Source: Pedobacter sp. ok626 | GTDB lineage: Bacteria; Bacteroidota; Bacteroidia; Sphingobacteriales; Sphingobacteriaceae | Direction of reading: 5' to 3' | Length of the DNA stretch: 64,000 bases | Assembly: GCF_900100435.1 (NCBI RefSeq) | Contig: NZ_FNEX01000006.1 | Coordinates: 124,001 to 188,000, forward strand | Shown: positions 25,361 through 38,000 of the stretch, piece after piece | Numbering within the stretch: position 1 is the stretch's first letter | How the letters are laid out: every line of letters begins with the position of its first letter | Made by a program: the position numbers and the translations under genes | The notes under the pieces: model-generated | Seen by the model: the letters and a program-made list of their open reading frames with translations, nothing else | The model's database searches: none | What the model was told of the DNA's origin: nothing

Positions 25361-28024
25361 ATGTCATTTACAATAGATAATTTTGATCTTTCTGTTTTTT
25401 TTAAGGAGATACCTTGTGTCGTTTTTAGAATTCAGGAAGATGAAGGCCGTTTTTCTTTTTCATTTGTCAGCGCTGCAATTGAACGGGAATTGGAACTGAA
25501 TCCAATTTTATTGATTAACGATATTGAAATATTGTTGGATCTTTTGTCCCAGCAGCATAGGGAATCATTTCTAAGTTCATTGGAAAACGCAGTACATCAG
25601 TCAATCCCCTGGAAATGGGAAGGCTATTTTAATTTACCTTCAGGTAAGAAAAAATGGATACAAGGTTTGGGCGAAATAAGCCGTTCAAGTAAGACTACTA
25701 TTGATTGTTTTTTTAAGGATGTTACGACAGAAAAGCACACCTTCGATATGTTTACTGAAACGGGTAAACTCACTAAAACGGGTTCTTGGGAGCTGGATTT
25801 ACCTACGAATCACCTTTTCTGGTCTGATGAGGTATATGTAATCCATGAGGTTGAACCGAAAATAGTACCTGAGTTAGATAATGCACTTAATTTCTATTCT
25901 GCTGAAGGTAGGGAAATGATCATCAATCTAATGGGAAAGGCGGTAAAAAGTGGAGAGTCCTGGGATGTTGAAGTTTCTTTTGTGACCGCCAGAGGTAATG
26001 ACAGGTGGGTTCGGACATCAGGAAAAGCTGTGTTCGAAAATGGAATTGCAGTTAAGCTGCATGGGATAATTCAGGACATCACAGAGAAGCGTCTTTCCGA
26101 AGAAATCCTCAGTGTGATCTTTAAACATTCAACTGATGCTCATTTTTTGTTTGGAACAAAAGGGATAATTGACTGCAATGATGCGGCTATTGCGATGTTG
26201 AACTGTAGCAATAAAGCGGAATTACTCGCTTGTCACCCGGCAGATTTTTCTCCTAAGTATCAGCCAGATGGTAGGCTTTCAAGTGAAAAGTCTTTGGAAA
26301 TGGACAGCCTGGCCTACAAAAATGGCTATCATCAATTTGAATGGCTGCATAAGCGGATTAACGGAGAGACTTTTACAGTACTGGTAACATTAAAACCTGT
26401 AAACATAAATAGTAAAACTGTACTGTTAACTGTATGGCACGATATTACAGAACAGAAATACCGGACAGAATTAATCAAGCTCAATCAGATATTACTTTCC
26501 GACACCCAGGAATTGACACACAGCGGGAGCTGGGAGGCTGATCTGCTTACGGGCAAGAACTATTGGTCTGACGAAGCCTTCCGTATTTTTGGATTGATTC
26601 CAGAAAAGGAAGGACCAAATACCCTCAGTTTTGGAAGAATGATTCATCCTGATGATAAGGAAACTTATAAGCGGGTAGTTCAACATACAATTGATGAACG
26701 AGTTACCTCTGATTTTAATTTGCGTATCATTTTATCTGACGGACAAATCAGGTATATCCGTGCCATAGGTAAGCCACTTATTAATGAATCAGGAAAAGTG
26801 ACCAAACTGTACGGTGCCATAATCGACATAACTGCCCAGAAAAATGCAGAGAATGAGTTGATCATGGCGAAGGATCTCGCTGAACAAGCTGCGACTGCAA
26901 AATCGCAATTCCTGGCTACCATGAGTCACGAAATCAGGACCCCTATGAATGCTGTAATTGGTTTTACCAATTTGCTTTTGCTGAAAGATCCCAATCCTGA
27001 GCAACTGGAATACTTGAAAGTATTAAAATTCTCAGGCGACAATTTATTGGTATTGATCAACGACATTCTTGATTTTAGCAAAATGGAAGAAGGGAGGGTA
27101 ACCTTTGAGATGATTGATTTCAGTATACCTGAATTGCTAAAAAATATCCGCCTTTCATTATTGGAAAAAGCCTCTGAAAAAGGGCTGGAATTGACGCTGA
27201 CCATAGACGATGAGTTATCAGAGGCCGTTATGGGTGATCCTGTTCGTCTGGGACAAATCTTAACCAATCTGATCAACAACGCTATTAAATTTACAGCTAA
27301 AGGCAAGGTCAGCATTTCTGCTGTTTTTGTTAGCAGAAACAAGGTTCAAACCATCATCGATTTTGAAGTGACTGATACTGGTATTGGTATACCGAAAGAT
27401 AAAATGGAATTCATCTTTGAAAGATTTACCCAGGCAAATGAGGATACCAACAGGAAATATGGTGGAACCGGCCTGGGACTGGCTATTACAAAGAGACTTA
27501 TTGAGCTACAGGGAGGGAATATACAGGTAGAGAGTACGCCTGGGCTTGGTTCCAGTTTTAAATTCGGTTTGAGCTTTAGAAATGGTAGTAATGAGTCAAT
27601 TATTGCGGGGGAATCAATTCCGGTAAAAGCTTTGAAGAATTTAAAGGGAATTAAAGTACTGATGGCCGAAGACAATGAAATTAACGTAATTTTAGTAAAA
27701 CAGTTCATGAAGCTCTGGCAGGTAGAGTGCGATGTGGTAGGAAATGGCTTGCTTGCTTTACAACAGGTACAAATAAAGGACTATGATATGGTCTTTATGG
27801 ATCTGCAGATGCCCCTGATGGATGGATACCAGTCTGCAACAGCTATCAGAGCCTTGTCCGGAGACAAATTTAAGCGGCTACCCATAATAGCGCTGACTGC
27901 GTCAGCCATGTTGGATGTTCAATACAAAGCATTTGATTCGGGTATGAATGATTACATCAGTAAGCCGTTCAAGCCTGAAGAACTTTACAATAAGATAGGA
28001 ATTTACGGTGATATATCGAAATGA
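25361..28024 (+). CDS. Hybrid sensor histidine kinase with multiple PAS domains
   Basis: 887 residues, no membrane segment. Four PAS/PAC-like units occupy about 8-500; two share the opening GSWELDL or GSWEADL followed by FWSDEV or YWSDEAF. A HisKA domain follows with His523 in MSHEIRTPMNAVIGF, then HATPase (NLINNAIKFT, GTGLGLAI) and a C-terminal receiver with Asp814 in VFMDLQMPLMDG and KPF near the end. The receiver has no attached output domain, so a phosphorelay to a separate protein is likely. It lies 178 bp downstream of the aldehyde dehydrogenase with its own FNR-type box and promoter, and may feed the same regulator. Confidence 0.92.
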   Translation: MSFTIDNFDLSVFFKEIPCVVFRIQEDEGRFSFSFVSAAIERELELNPILLINDIEILLDLLSQQHRESFLSSLENAVHQSIPWKWEGYFNLPSGKKKWIQGLGEISRSSKTTIDCFFKDVTTEKHTFDMFTETGKLTKTGSWELDLPTNHLFWSDEVYVIHEVEPKIVPELDNALNFYSAEGREMIINLMGKAVKSGESWDVEVSFVTARGNDRWVRTSGKAVFENGIAVKLHGIIQDITEKRLSEEILSVIFKHSTDAHFLFGTKGIIDCNDAAIAMLNCSNKAELLACHPADFSPKYQPDGRLSSEKSLEMDSLAYKNGYHQFEWLHKRINGETFTVLVTLKPVNINSKTVLLTVWHDITEQKYRTELIKLNQILLSDTQELTHSGSWEADLLTGKNYWSDEAFRIFGLIPEKEGPNTLSFGRMIHPDDKETYKRVVQHTIDERVTSDFNLRIILSDGQIRYIRAIGKPLINESGKVTKLYGAIIDITAQKNAENELIMAKDLAEQAATAKSQFLATMSHEIRTPMNAVIGFTNLLLLKDPNPEQLEYLKVLKFSGDNLLVLINDILDFSKMEEGRVTFEMIDFSIPELLKNIRLSLLEKASEKGLELTLTIDDELSEAVMGDPVRLGQILTNLINNAIKFTAKGKVSISAVFVSRNKVQTIIDFEVTDTGIGIPKDKMEFIFERFTQANEDTNRKYGGTGLGLAITKRLIELQGGNIQVESTPGLGSSFKFGLSFRNGSNESIIAGESIPVKALKNLKGIKVLMAEDNEINVILVKQFMKLWQVECDVVGNGLLALQQVQIKDYDMVFMDLQMPLMDGYQSATAIRALSGDKFKRLPIIALTASAMLDVQYKAFDSGMNDYISKPFKPEELYNKIGIYGDISK

Positions 28025-28103
28025 CTAACAAATAAACATTCCGAATATCAAAATATTTTATGACTTGAAAAACGGAAAGCTAAGACGGAGGCGTAAAAGC
28101 AAA

Positions 28104-28128
28104 ATGCCGGAGGAATCTTCTCCGGCAT
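28104..28128. terminator. Bidirectional terminator hairpin
   Basis: 9-bp arms ATGCCGGAG (28104-28112) and CTCCGGCAT (28120-28128) with a 7-nt loop and T-rich tracts on both outgoing strands, in the gap between the convergent hybrid kinase and PorP/SprF genes. Confidence 0.75.
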
Positions 28129-28155
28129 CTCTTTTACCTAATAGGTAGGGCTGTA

Positions 28156-29046
28156 CTATTTATTGAAAAAACTATAGCTGATACCGAGCTCGTAATCGCC
28201 GGTGGTATAACCTTGCAAAGGTGATGTATTGGTGGTATACATGCCATTAACGGCCAGTCTGTTGTTCCAGTTAATACCTATTCCAAAGGTGGCGCTCCTT
28301 GCGCTATGGTAAATGGCAAGCATATTCACCTTACTAACTGTAGGAGAACTGAATTCAAAATTTACACCTACATCCAGCAAATTGCGATACCCGTTTACAC
28401 CGCGATAAACTACCTTCGGTTCTACTGTTGCAAAACTTATTGGTATTTGATAACTGACAGCTGTGAAGAATATCGGTTGGTCTGAAGCATGATAGCTGTC
28501 TTTTTTAAGCAAGCGCTTCAAATTGGTTATAGCCCCCTGTACTTGAAGTTTGCTGGTTCTGTAAGCCATTCCAAAATCTGCATCCAGGTAGGTCTCACGA
28601 AGGTTTACCGCATATACGTCCAGGTCGTCCTGATCACCACGCAGCTCGGCCATATTAACGTCGTCATCAGCAAATGAGACAGAAAGGCCAAAATCAAGGT
28701 GCTGGTTGTCAGCATTAAGTGGAAGGTGATAGGCAAATGAGGTCGCTGCACGGGTACGTTTAAGCAAGCCCGCACGATCATTATAGACCTGCAGGCCCAA
28801 TGCAGCCTTGCCGGCAAAGCCATAGTCCGCCGTTACAAATTGGCTAAGCGGTGCACCAGGCATGGAGCTAAACTGTTGGCGTATGCCTGCATTTAAAGTC
28901 AGCTGCTGTTGCAACCCCGCCATTGCAGGGTTGGCCAGATACTGGTTCTGATAATATATCGCACTCATAGGATTGAGCTGGGCGCTGCTTTTTGCAAAAG
29001 GAAAAATTACAAAAAGCAACACAATATATTTATTTACTATTTTCAT
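28156..29046 (-). CDS. PorP/SprF family type IX secretion membrane protein
   Basis: 296 residues from the ATG at 29046 (an upstream in-frame TTG at 29073 is less likely). The signal peptide MKIVNKYIVLLFVIFPFA ends near SSAQ. The mature start carries the family signature NPMSAIYYQNQYLANPAMAG, followed by beta-barrel strands to the C-terminus (YELGISYSFF). Members help secrete or anchor large CHU_C-bearing adhesins at the outer membrane. It follows the 3788-residue adhesin gene by 10 bp on the same strand, the usual arrangement for a dedicated partner. Confidence 0.92.
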   Translation of the reverse strand: MKIVNKYIVLLFVIFPFAKSSAQLNPMSAIYYQNQYLANPAMAGLQQQLTLNAGIRQQFSSMPGAPLSQFVTADYGFAGKAALGLQVYNDRAGLLKRTRAATSFAYHLPLNADNQHLDFGLSVSFADDDVNMAELRGDQDDLDVYAVNLRETYLDADFGMAYRTSKLQVQGAITNLKRLLKKDSYHASDQPIFFTAVSYQIPISFATVEPKVVYRGVNGYRNLLDVGVNFEFSSPTVSKVNMLAIYHSARSATFGIGINWNNRLAVNGMYTTNTSPLQGYTTGDYELGISYSFFNK

Positions 29047-29056
29047 GTCCGATGTA

Positions 29057-32000
29057 TTAATATTTTCTAACAATAGATATAAATCCTCTTTTCGGTTTCA
29101 CACCTTTACCCAGGTCTATGATGTAATAATAGGTCTCCTCATGGAGCGGTTTGCCGTTTAGTGTACCATCCCAATCATTGGTATAGCCTCTCTTGCTATA
29201 AATGGCTCTTCCTGCACGGTCAAAAATGCGGACCTCATTGTTTGGATACATATCAATATTCTGAATCACAAAGAAGTCGTTTTTGCCATCGCCATTAGGG
29301 GTAAGCACGTTATTGGCTACCAGGTTATAATCTTCAATTACGGTGATAGTAATAGATTGTGTGCTGGTACAACCGGCGGCGCTGGTACCCGTTACGGTAT
29401 AAGTGGTGGTTTGCGTAGGGCGTACAGTAAGTGTAGCCGAATTTCCTCCACTGATCATACCGGCAGCATTTGTCCATGTATAATTCGCCGCGCCGCTTGC
29501 TTTAAGTTCAAGGGTTTGTCCTTTACTTACACTTGTCCCCGGTGTGGATTCTATAAGCAGCTGCGGAAGTGGAGAGGCGAGCAGTGTAAAGCTGCGGCTG
29601 AAGGTATCTGCCCCTCCGTTTAATGTACCACCATTGTCTTTAACCGTTACGGTAATCAATGCCGTTCCGCCGGCACTATTGTTTAGACTGTAGTTCAGCA
29701 TGGCATCGCCACCTACAGGTTGCGTTACTGAAAGCCCCGAGAATAAGCCCGGATTGTTGCTGCTTACACTTAAGGTAACAGTTTGGTTTGTTTCTGTGCC
29801 TGCAGTAATACCACTTAGCGCAACAGTTTGCATAGCATTGGTAAAACAGATCGCCTGGTTGTCAATGGTACCAAGTGTCGGTGCAGTATTAGGCGGTACC
29901 AGAACAGTTAATACCTGTGTTACATTTGCAGCGGCATGATAAATGGCGTTACCAGACTGTGAAGCGGTGATATTGGCTGTACCTACACCTACAATGGTAA
30001 CTATATTGCCTGAAACTGTGGCTACTGATGGATTGGAACTGGTAAAAATAACCGGGTTTCCGGAAGAACCACCAGTGGCGCTGAGTGTAAATGCCGGATC
30101 ACCAAACGTTTTAAGCGGTAAAGCTGCGAAGGTGATCGCCTGATCCATCTTATCGTCATCCGTAATGTTGGCCGTAGCCCTGGCATTGGTTGTAGATGGG
30201 GTCAAACTAAAGCTTGCTGACGTTCCGCCGGTTAAGGTTAAGATTACCGTCTCCGTTGGTTCATAAACATTATCATCCATCACCAATAACGGTACATTTA
30301 CCGAACTTTGTCCTGCCTGGATGGTTGCCCTGCCCGAAAGCGTGGTATAATCTGTTCCTGCAATAGCCGTACCTGTTACCGTGTAATTTACGGTAATGTC
30401 TTCTGATACGGTGATACCTGCTGGCAAGTTAATATTAAAGCCGCCGTCTGTTGCTGGTTCAGTCGCATCCGAAGATTTTGCAATGGTCAATACCAAATTT
30501 CCTGGGGTATTGTCATCATCTGCAATGTCTATGCTTTTGCTGCTACCTCCAGTAAATACCAGGCCGGTTGCAGTTCCAGAAGTAACGGCAAGGGTTACGC
30601 GCTCTGTACCTTCAACCTCCTGGTCATCTATTACCATGAGCGGTACATCTACATTGTTTTGACCTGCCGGGATAGTTACCACACCAGTAAGTGTAGCATA
30701 ATCTTTTCCAGCAATGGCTGTACCAGTTACCGCATAATTCACAGTAATAGCTGTTGGTACAGTGATGCCGGCTGGTAAGGCAATGTTAAAGTTACCCTGG
30801 CTTGCTGGTTCTGCAGCATCCGCAGTTTTGGTTACATTCAATACCAAGTTTGCTGGAATATTCTCATCATCGGCAATTTTCACCGTTACATTACCCGTAG
30901 CGGTATAGGCAAAGCTATTACTACTACCTCCAGTAAGGGTAAGTACTACGGTTTCTGTTTGTTCAATCAGTTGATCATCAATCACACTGATAGGAATGAT
31001 GACGTTGTTTTGCCCCGCCGGGATTACCGCCCTGCCACTTAAAGCAGTATAGTCAACGTCAGCCGTAGCTGTACCTGCAACGGTATAGTTCAGGGTAATG
31101 TCTTCTGATACGGTGATACCTGCTGGCAAGCTGATACTAAAGCCGCCGTCCGTTGCTGGTTCAGTCGCATCCGAAGATTTTGCAATGGTCAATACCAAGT
31201 TTTCTGGGGTATTGTCATCATCTGCAATGTCCATGCTTTCGCTGCTACCTGCAGTAAATACCAGGCCGGTTGCAGTTCCAGAAGTAACGGCAAGGGTTAC
31301 GCGCTCTGTACCTTCAACCTCCTGGTCATCTATTACCATGAGCGGTACATCTATATTGTTTTGACCTGCCGGGATAGTTACCACACCAGTAAGTGCAGCA
31401 TAATCTTTTCCAGCCGTAGCCGTACCAGTTACCGCATAATTCAGGGTAATAGCTGTAGGTACAGTGATGCCGGCTGGCAAGGCAATATTAAAGTTACCCT
31501 GACTTGCTGGTTCTGCCGCATCTGTGGTTTTGGTCACGTTCAATACCAGGTTTGCTGGAATATTCTCATCATCGGCAATGTTCACCGTCACATTACCCGT
31601 AGCGGTATAGGCAAAGCTATTACTGCTGCCTCCAGTAAGGGTAAGTACTACGGTTTCTGTTTGTTCAATCAGTTGATCATCAATCACACTGATAGGAACT
31701 ATGACATTGTTTTGTCCTGCCAGGATGGTTGCATTGCCCGAAAGCGTAGCATAATCCGTTCCCGGGCTTGCAGTACCCGCCACCGTATAAGTAATGCTGA
31801 TGTTTTCCTTAGCGGTAACTCCTGTAGGTAAAGCTATGTTTACACGACCCGAAGCACTTGGCTCTGCAGCATCGTTTAATTTAGTGATACCAAGGTTGAG
31901 GTTTGAAGGGATATTATCGCTATCAGTGATATTCATGGTAGCGCTAGCGTTGGTTACACTTGGTGTAAAGGCAAAGCTGGTAGAGTTGCCACCTGTAATG

Positions 32001-35000
32001 GTCAAGATCACCGTTTCGGTACCTTCTATGATCTGATCGGTTAGGGCATTTACTGGTATTTTTACTTCATGATTACCTGCTGGGATCACTACCGACCCAC
32101 TTAAACCTGTATAATCTGTACCGTTAATTGCTGTACCCGCTAAGGTGTAATTCACTGTAACTGCTTCAGTTGCCGTGGTCGTTGTCCCTGGCAAGCTGAT
32201 GGTAAATTCTCCATTGGTACCACCTTCAACCGCATCAGCTGTTTTAGTTACTGCAAGCACCAAATTGGCTGGCAAATGATCGTTATCTATAATGTTAGCC
32301 GTGGCAGCACCGCCAAATGTATAAGTAAAGTTAGGTGACGTTACACTAGCGATGGTGATGGTTACATTTTCTGTACCTTCAATAATTTGATCATCAATAA
32401 TACTGGCTGCAGTGGCTGCTCCTCCAGTAGAACCCGTAGAAATGGTAGCTGTACCGCTAAAATGTGTTGACGAAAGCGGAGTATAGTCTACGTTTTTTAC
32501 CGCAGTACCCGTTATTGTATAGTTAATGGTGATGTTTTCTGAAGAAACCACTCCCGTTGGTAAATTGAAATTGAACCTCATGCTACTACCACCTTCTTCT
32601 CCATCTCGAAATGCCGAAGCGTTGACTACTCGATTGGCTGGGATATCATCATCGTCGGCAATGTTTAGTGTCACTGGTGTCGGGTTAACTGCAATAGCAA
32701 AACCAAATCCAGCAGTATTTGTTCCCGAAAGTGCCATTCTTACCGTTTCCGTAAGTTCAAGAATCTTGTCATCAATTACCTTTACTGGTACGTCTACATA
32801 GTTTTGACCTGCCGGAATAACTATAGTTCCAATAGATTGATAATCGGTACCAGTGGTGGCTGTACTACCATTGGTTGAGCTAGTCACGTTAATGTTAAAC
32901 GGACAAAGGATATTTGGAGGCAAGCTCACACGGAAATTACCATTTGTACCTGGCTCCGCAGCATCAGCCGTTTTAGTAAGGGTTACCAACCTGTTTGCAA
33001 TAGTATTGTCATCATCGGTGATATTCAAGCTTGTTGATTTTTGGGCCGCAACGCTGGTGATAGGGAAAGCAAAGCTAGCCGAAGCGCCATCCGTTAAAGT
33101 GACAATAACGGTTTCTGTTGCTTCCATATAATAATCATCTATCACCTGTACGTTTAAAGGCACACTGTTTTGCCCTGCCGGGATCACCACCGTACCACTT
33201 AAAGTGGCATAATCAGTGTTAGCCGTAGCTGTACCTGCAACGGTATAGTTCACGGTGATGTCTTCAGCCGAACTCATGTTTGTTGGTAACTGAATATTAA
33301 AGGCACCATTGCTTGCTGGTTCTGCAGCATGCGCCGTTCTCACAATGCTCAATGTTCTCTTCGCATCTACGTTCGCATCGTTGTCAATAATGTCTACCGT
33401 AGCGGTTGCACTGCCCGTTGCAGCGGTGTAGGCTCCGAGCGTACTTGTACCACCTGTAATGGTTAGGATTACAGTTTCTGTGGGTTCTATTACACCATCA
33501 TCTACTGGTATTACGCTTACTGATACATTATTTTGGCCAGTAGCAATGGTTGCTGTTCCGGTTAATGCCCCATAATCAGCCCCACTTGTAGCGGTACCAC
33601 CCAGAGTATAGTTCACCGTAATTGGTGTACTGGCAAGTATATTGTCAGGAAGTTTGATGCTGAAACCGCCTGTTGTGCCACCCTCTGTAGCATTGGCCAT
33701 AGCTACTGCACTTAGTGTTCTGTTCGCAGCGGTATTGTCGTCATCGGCAATGTTCAACGTAGCTACACTTGAGCCGGAAGCCGCTGTATAACTGAAACTA
33801 TTTGCATCGGTACCACCAGTCAAGGTAAGGATAGCTGTTTCTGTGCCTTCCATGATTTGGTCATCGATCACCAAAACAGGGATGGTTACACTGTTGGAGT
33901 TTGCAGGAAGGGTAACCGTAGAAACGGTATAGTCTGTATTACGAGTGGCTGTACCGCCTAAGCTGTAACTAAGCGTAATATCACTGCTCGACGTATAACC
34001 TGTAGGCAAATTTACGGTAAAGCTACCTGATTGATCTGGCTCTGCCGCATCGGCTGTTTTTACTACTGCCAATGTTCGGTTGGTAGTGGTAGCATCATTG
34101 TCGGCAACATTCACCGTAACGCTATTCAACAATGGATTTGGTGGGTAAGTAAATGCAGCACCCGCATTAAACGCACTGCCAGAAAGAAGCGTAAAGGTCA
34201 TTGTTTCGGTGCTTTCGATGATCTGGTCGTCTAATACACGCACCGGAATGATCACATTATTTTGACCTGCAGGAATAGTGATGGTACCAAAGTTCTGGTA
34301 ATCTAAACCCGCAATTGCTGTGCCTGATAAACGGTAACCTACCGTTATTGGGAATGCAGAGCTAACCCCACCAGCGAGTCTAATTATAAATGAACCGTCG
34401 CTTGTTGGCTCCGCAGCATTTAGTGGTGTAAGGAGCTCTAATTGGGTAGTGGATGTGGCATCCATGTCGACAATGGTTACCACCGCACCGTTGCCCGTTG
34501 GATCTATGGTATAATTAGTTGAAACTGAATTAGCCGCAACTAGATTAAGGATCACCGTTTCAGGACCTTCAACGGTAAGATCGGCAAGTGCATTTACATT
34601 AACAAAGACTTCATTACTACCTGCTGGAATAACAATATTAGCACCCACAATTGCGCCACTTAAGGTATAATCTGCAGGACGTGTGGCCGTACCGGTAGTG
34701 TTAAAGCTAATGGTGATATCTTCCGCACTGGTTACCCCTGGAGGTAATGAGATCCTGTATTGTCCGTTGGTGCCCCCTTCAATTGCATCCGAAACCTTAG
34801 TGAGTAATACCACGGTGGTATTGGCTGCCGCATCATCGTCTGCAATTTGAGCCGTAGCACTGGCACTTAAAGGCGATGGTGTAAAGCTAAAATTCGTTGA
34901 GCCAGCACCTGTAAGGGTTAAGGTCGCGGTTTCTGTTCCTTCAATAATCTTATCATCGATAATGATCATTGGAACTTCTACACTGTTTTGACCTGCTGGA

Positions 35001-38000
35001 ATAACAATTGGACCAGTAATTGGTCGGTAATCTGCTCCTGAAGTTGCTGTACCTGATAAGGTATAGCTGATGTTAATGTTTTCAGAACTTAACACCCCTG
35101 CAGGTAAGCTGATGTTGAAACTGCCGTTGGTAGCTGGTTCTGCTCCATTTTGAGCGGTTACCGATAGTTGCCTGGTGCTAGCCGTATTATCGTCATCAGC
35201 GATATTCATGCTTGCGTTAGGCGCTGTTGGATTTGGAGAAAAGCTGAACACCGTACTTGCTCCTTGAGTAGCCACACCATTGGTAATGGTTAAGGTTAAG
35301 TTTTCCGTTTGTTCAATCAAGGCATCATTAATTACGTTGATTGGAACCTGTACACTGTTTTGACCTGCTGGCAGGGTAAGGGAGGTAGCAGATCCGCTGC
35401 TATAATCTACGCCATAAGTTGCAGAACCTGTAAGTGCATAAGTAACCGTAATAGGTAACGAGCTTACATAACCTGTTGGCAGGCTAATGGTAAAGCTGCT
35501 ATTGGTAGTTGGTTCTGCCGCATTACCATTGCTGGTTACCGCAAGCAATCTTGTGGCTGCCGTATAATCATTATCGGCTTGTAAAAGTGTTGCTGCTCCA
35601 TTAGTGGCATGAACACCAAAATTGCCCGCAGTGGGAGAGGTACCACCCGTAAGCGTTAAAATAATGGTTTCTGTCTGTTCTATAATTTGGTCATCAATGG
35701 CTTTTACGTTAATCACTACACTGTTTTGACCAGCCAAAATGGTGGCCGTACCAGATAGTGTTTCATAATCATCACCATTGGTGGCTGTTCCACTCATGGT
35801 ATAAGCCACCGAAATGTCTTCCGGTGCCAGTACGCCTGTTGGCAACGCAATAGTGAAGGTTCCGGTATTACCAGGTTCGTTTACGTTCAATTGTGAGGTT
35901 ACACTGAGCAAACGATTGGCAGGAATATCATCATCATCAGCAATTTGCACCGTGGCACTGTTGGCTGCAACATTTATGGTATAAGTATAATTGGTAGAAG
36001 TAGCGGTTGAAAGACTCACAATTGTCGTTTCTACACTTTCAATTTGTGTATCGTTGATTACATTAACAGGAACAGCTACACTGTTTTGACCTGCTAAAAT
36101 AGTTGCGGTTCCCGTTAGGGCGGTATAGTCACTACCTGCGGTAGCAGTACCTGTAACCGTATAGTTAACCGCAATATTTTCTATGGCATTTACACCTGCT
36201 GGTAAACTAATGGCGAAAGCACCATGTGTAGCTGGTTCAGCCGCATCGGCAGTTTTAGTAATGCTCAATACGCGTTTTGTTGGATCAAAGGCATCTACTG
36301 TAACAGCATGTGTGCTGGTTACCGCACAGCCTCCTGTACCTGTTACGGTATAAATAATGTTAGCTGTTCCAGCCGCAACACCAGTAACCAGTCCAGCGGC
36401 ATCGACCGTAGCTACGGCAGTATTGCTACTGCTCCAAACACCAGCTGCAGTAGCGTTGGTTAAAGTAATGTTGTCGCCTGCAAATACCGAGCTTGGTCCT
36501 GCAGTAGCAGCCACCGTTGGCATGGCATTTACGGTTAGGGTTTGTTGTAGCGTACCTACACAGCCGTTACCATTGGTTACAGTATAAATAATAGCTGCTG
36601 TACCTGCGGTAACTCCTGTAACTACACCAGTAGTGCTCACGGTAGCTACGGCAGTATTGCTGCTGCTCCAAACACCTCCTGTAGTGGTTGTAGTTAGGTT
36701 CGTTGTGGCACCCGCACATACATTTGCGTTACCCGTAATTGGGGCGATCACGACATCACTTCTGGTCAATACAATGTTATCCGGACGTGAACAGCCGTCA
36801 GGATAGCTTACTGTTATGGAGTAAGTTCCAGGACCTGCTGCTACCAACGTAGTACCCGTGCTGCCATCGCCCCAGGTAAAAGTAGCCAAAGGCGAAGCAA
36901 AGAAACCATCGGTTTTAATGGTGTAGGGGAATGCATCGGCACATAGGGTTTTATCTGGACCCAAACCGAGTATAGGAGTGGTATTGTTATAAGGTAAAAT
37001 AGACCAGTTGGTGTTACCGCCAAGGTCTTCTGAATGTTCTAAGGCTTTGAATTGAGTATTTCCCGCATTACCTACTGCGGTAATGTTGCGCAACCTCACG
37101 TAATCAAATTCGACACTACCCGCAGTTTTGTTCACTGTGAAAGTACCAGCAGCTGAACTGCTGATTTCCGTGAGGTTACAAGGGGTACCGCTACCAAACC
37201 AGTCTTTGGTAATGGTGGTAGTAGAACCGCTTAGGAAAGTATAAATCCTGCCCGGGGCAAAAATCAATGTTTCGATGGTGTTGCCTGTACCACTAATGGA
37301 ACCTCTTCCTCTATACTCCAAACGACCTATGGTATTGTTCGCACCAATATATGCTTGCGAGGTATTGGAGGCATTACTGAATAAAAGATCAGTAATGGTA
37401 GTGTTGAGGATCCCTACATTGGCAGAACTAGAGGTGAGCACATCTACTTTTTCGTATGTTCCGGCATTGGCCTTGAAGATACCTGCTTTTATGTTTGAGC
37501 CCGCAGCCTGTAAGGTTTTATTTGTACCGGTATATTGCCAGTTCGAAGTAATGTTGGCGTTCCTGATATCAAGACTGGTTGCTTGTGTGCTCGAGTTGTC
37601 CGTAATCACAGCCGCGGTGATGGTTCGTCCGTTTAGGTTAAGTTCACCGCTATTTAGGACTATTGCTGCATTCGTATTATTATAGTCTTGAAGGAAAGTT
37701 AAGCTACTACCAGGCTTGATAATGTCCATGCTGAAGGTGCCCAAACTAGCATTGTTAGGTGTAAAAGTAGCATTGCTTGGCCCCATAAAAGCAACCCTGA
37801 TGTTCGGATTTAAAGCTGGGCTCAGCACCAAATTACCCCATATCTCTAAAGTAAGCGTGCCAGGTTTGGTAAATGTTGGCGCATTGCTAGCACCAGTCCA
37901 GTCCATATTGCGGCAATAAGCATTTCCTTGTGCAATGGTCACAGCACTACTACCCGCAGTAAAGCTGTTGGCATTAAAAAATACGTCGTTACTTACAGTT

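Noticed and set aside
30396..31364. Two near-identical 88-codon + strand frames (30396-30662 and 31098-31364).
   Set aside because: They are antisense to the duplicated Calx-beta units; the likeness comes from the 702-bp duplication, not from genes.
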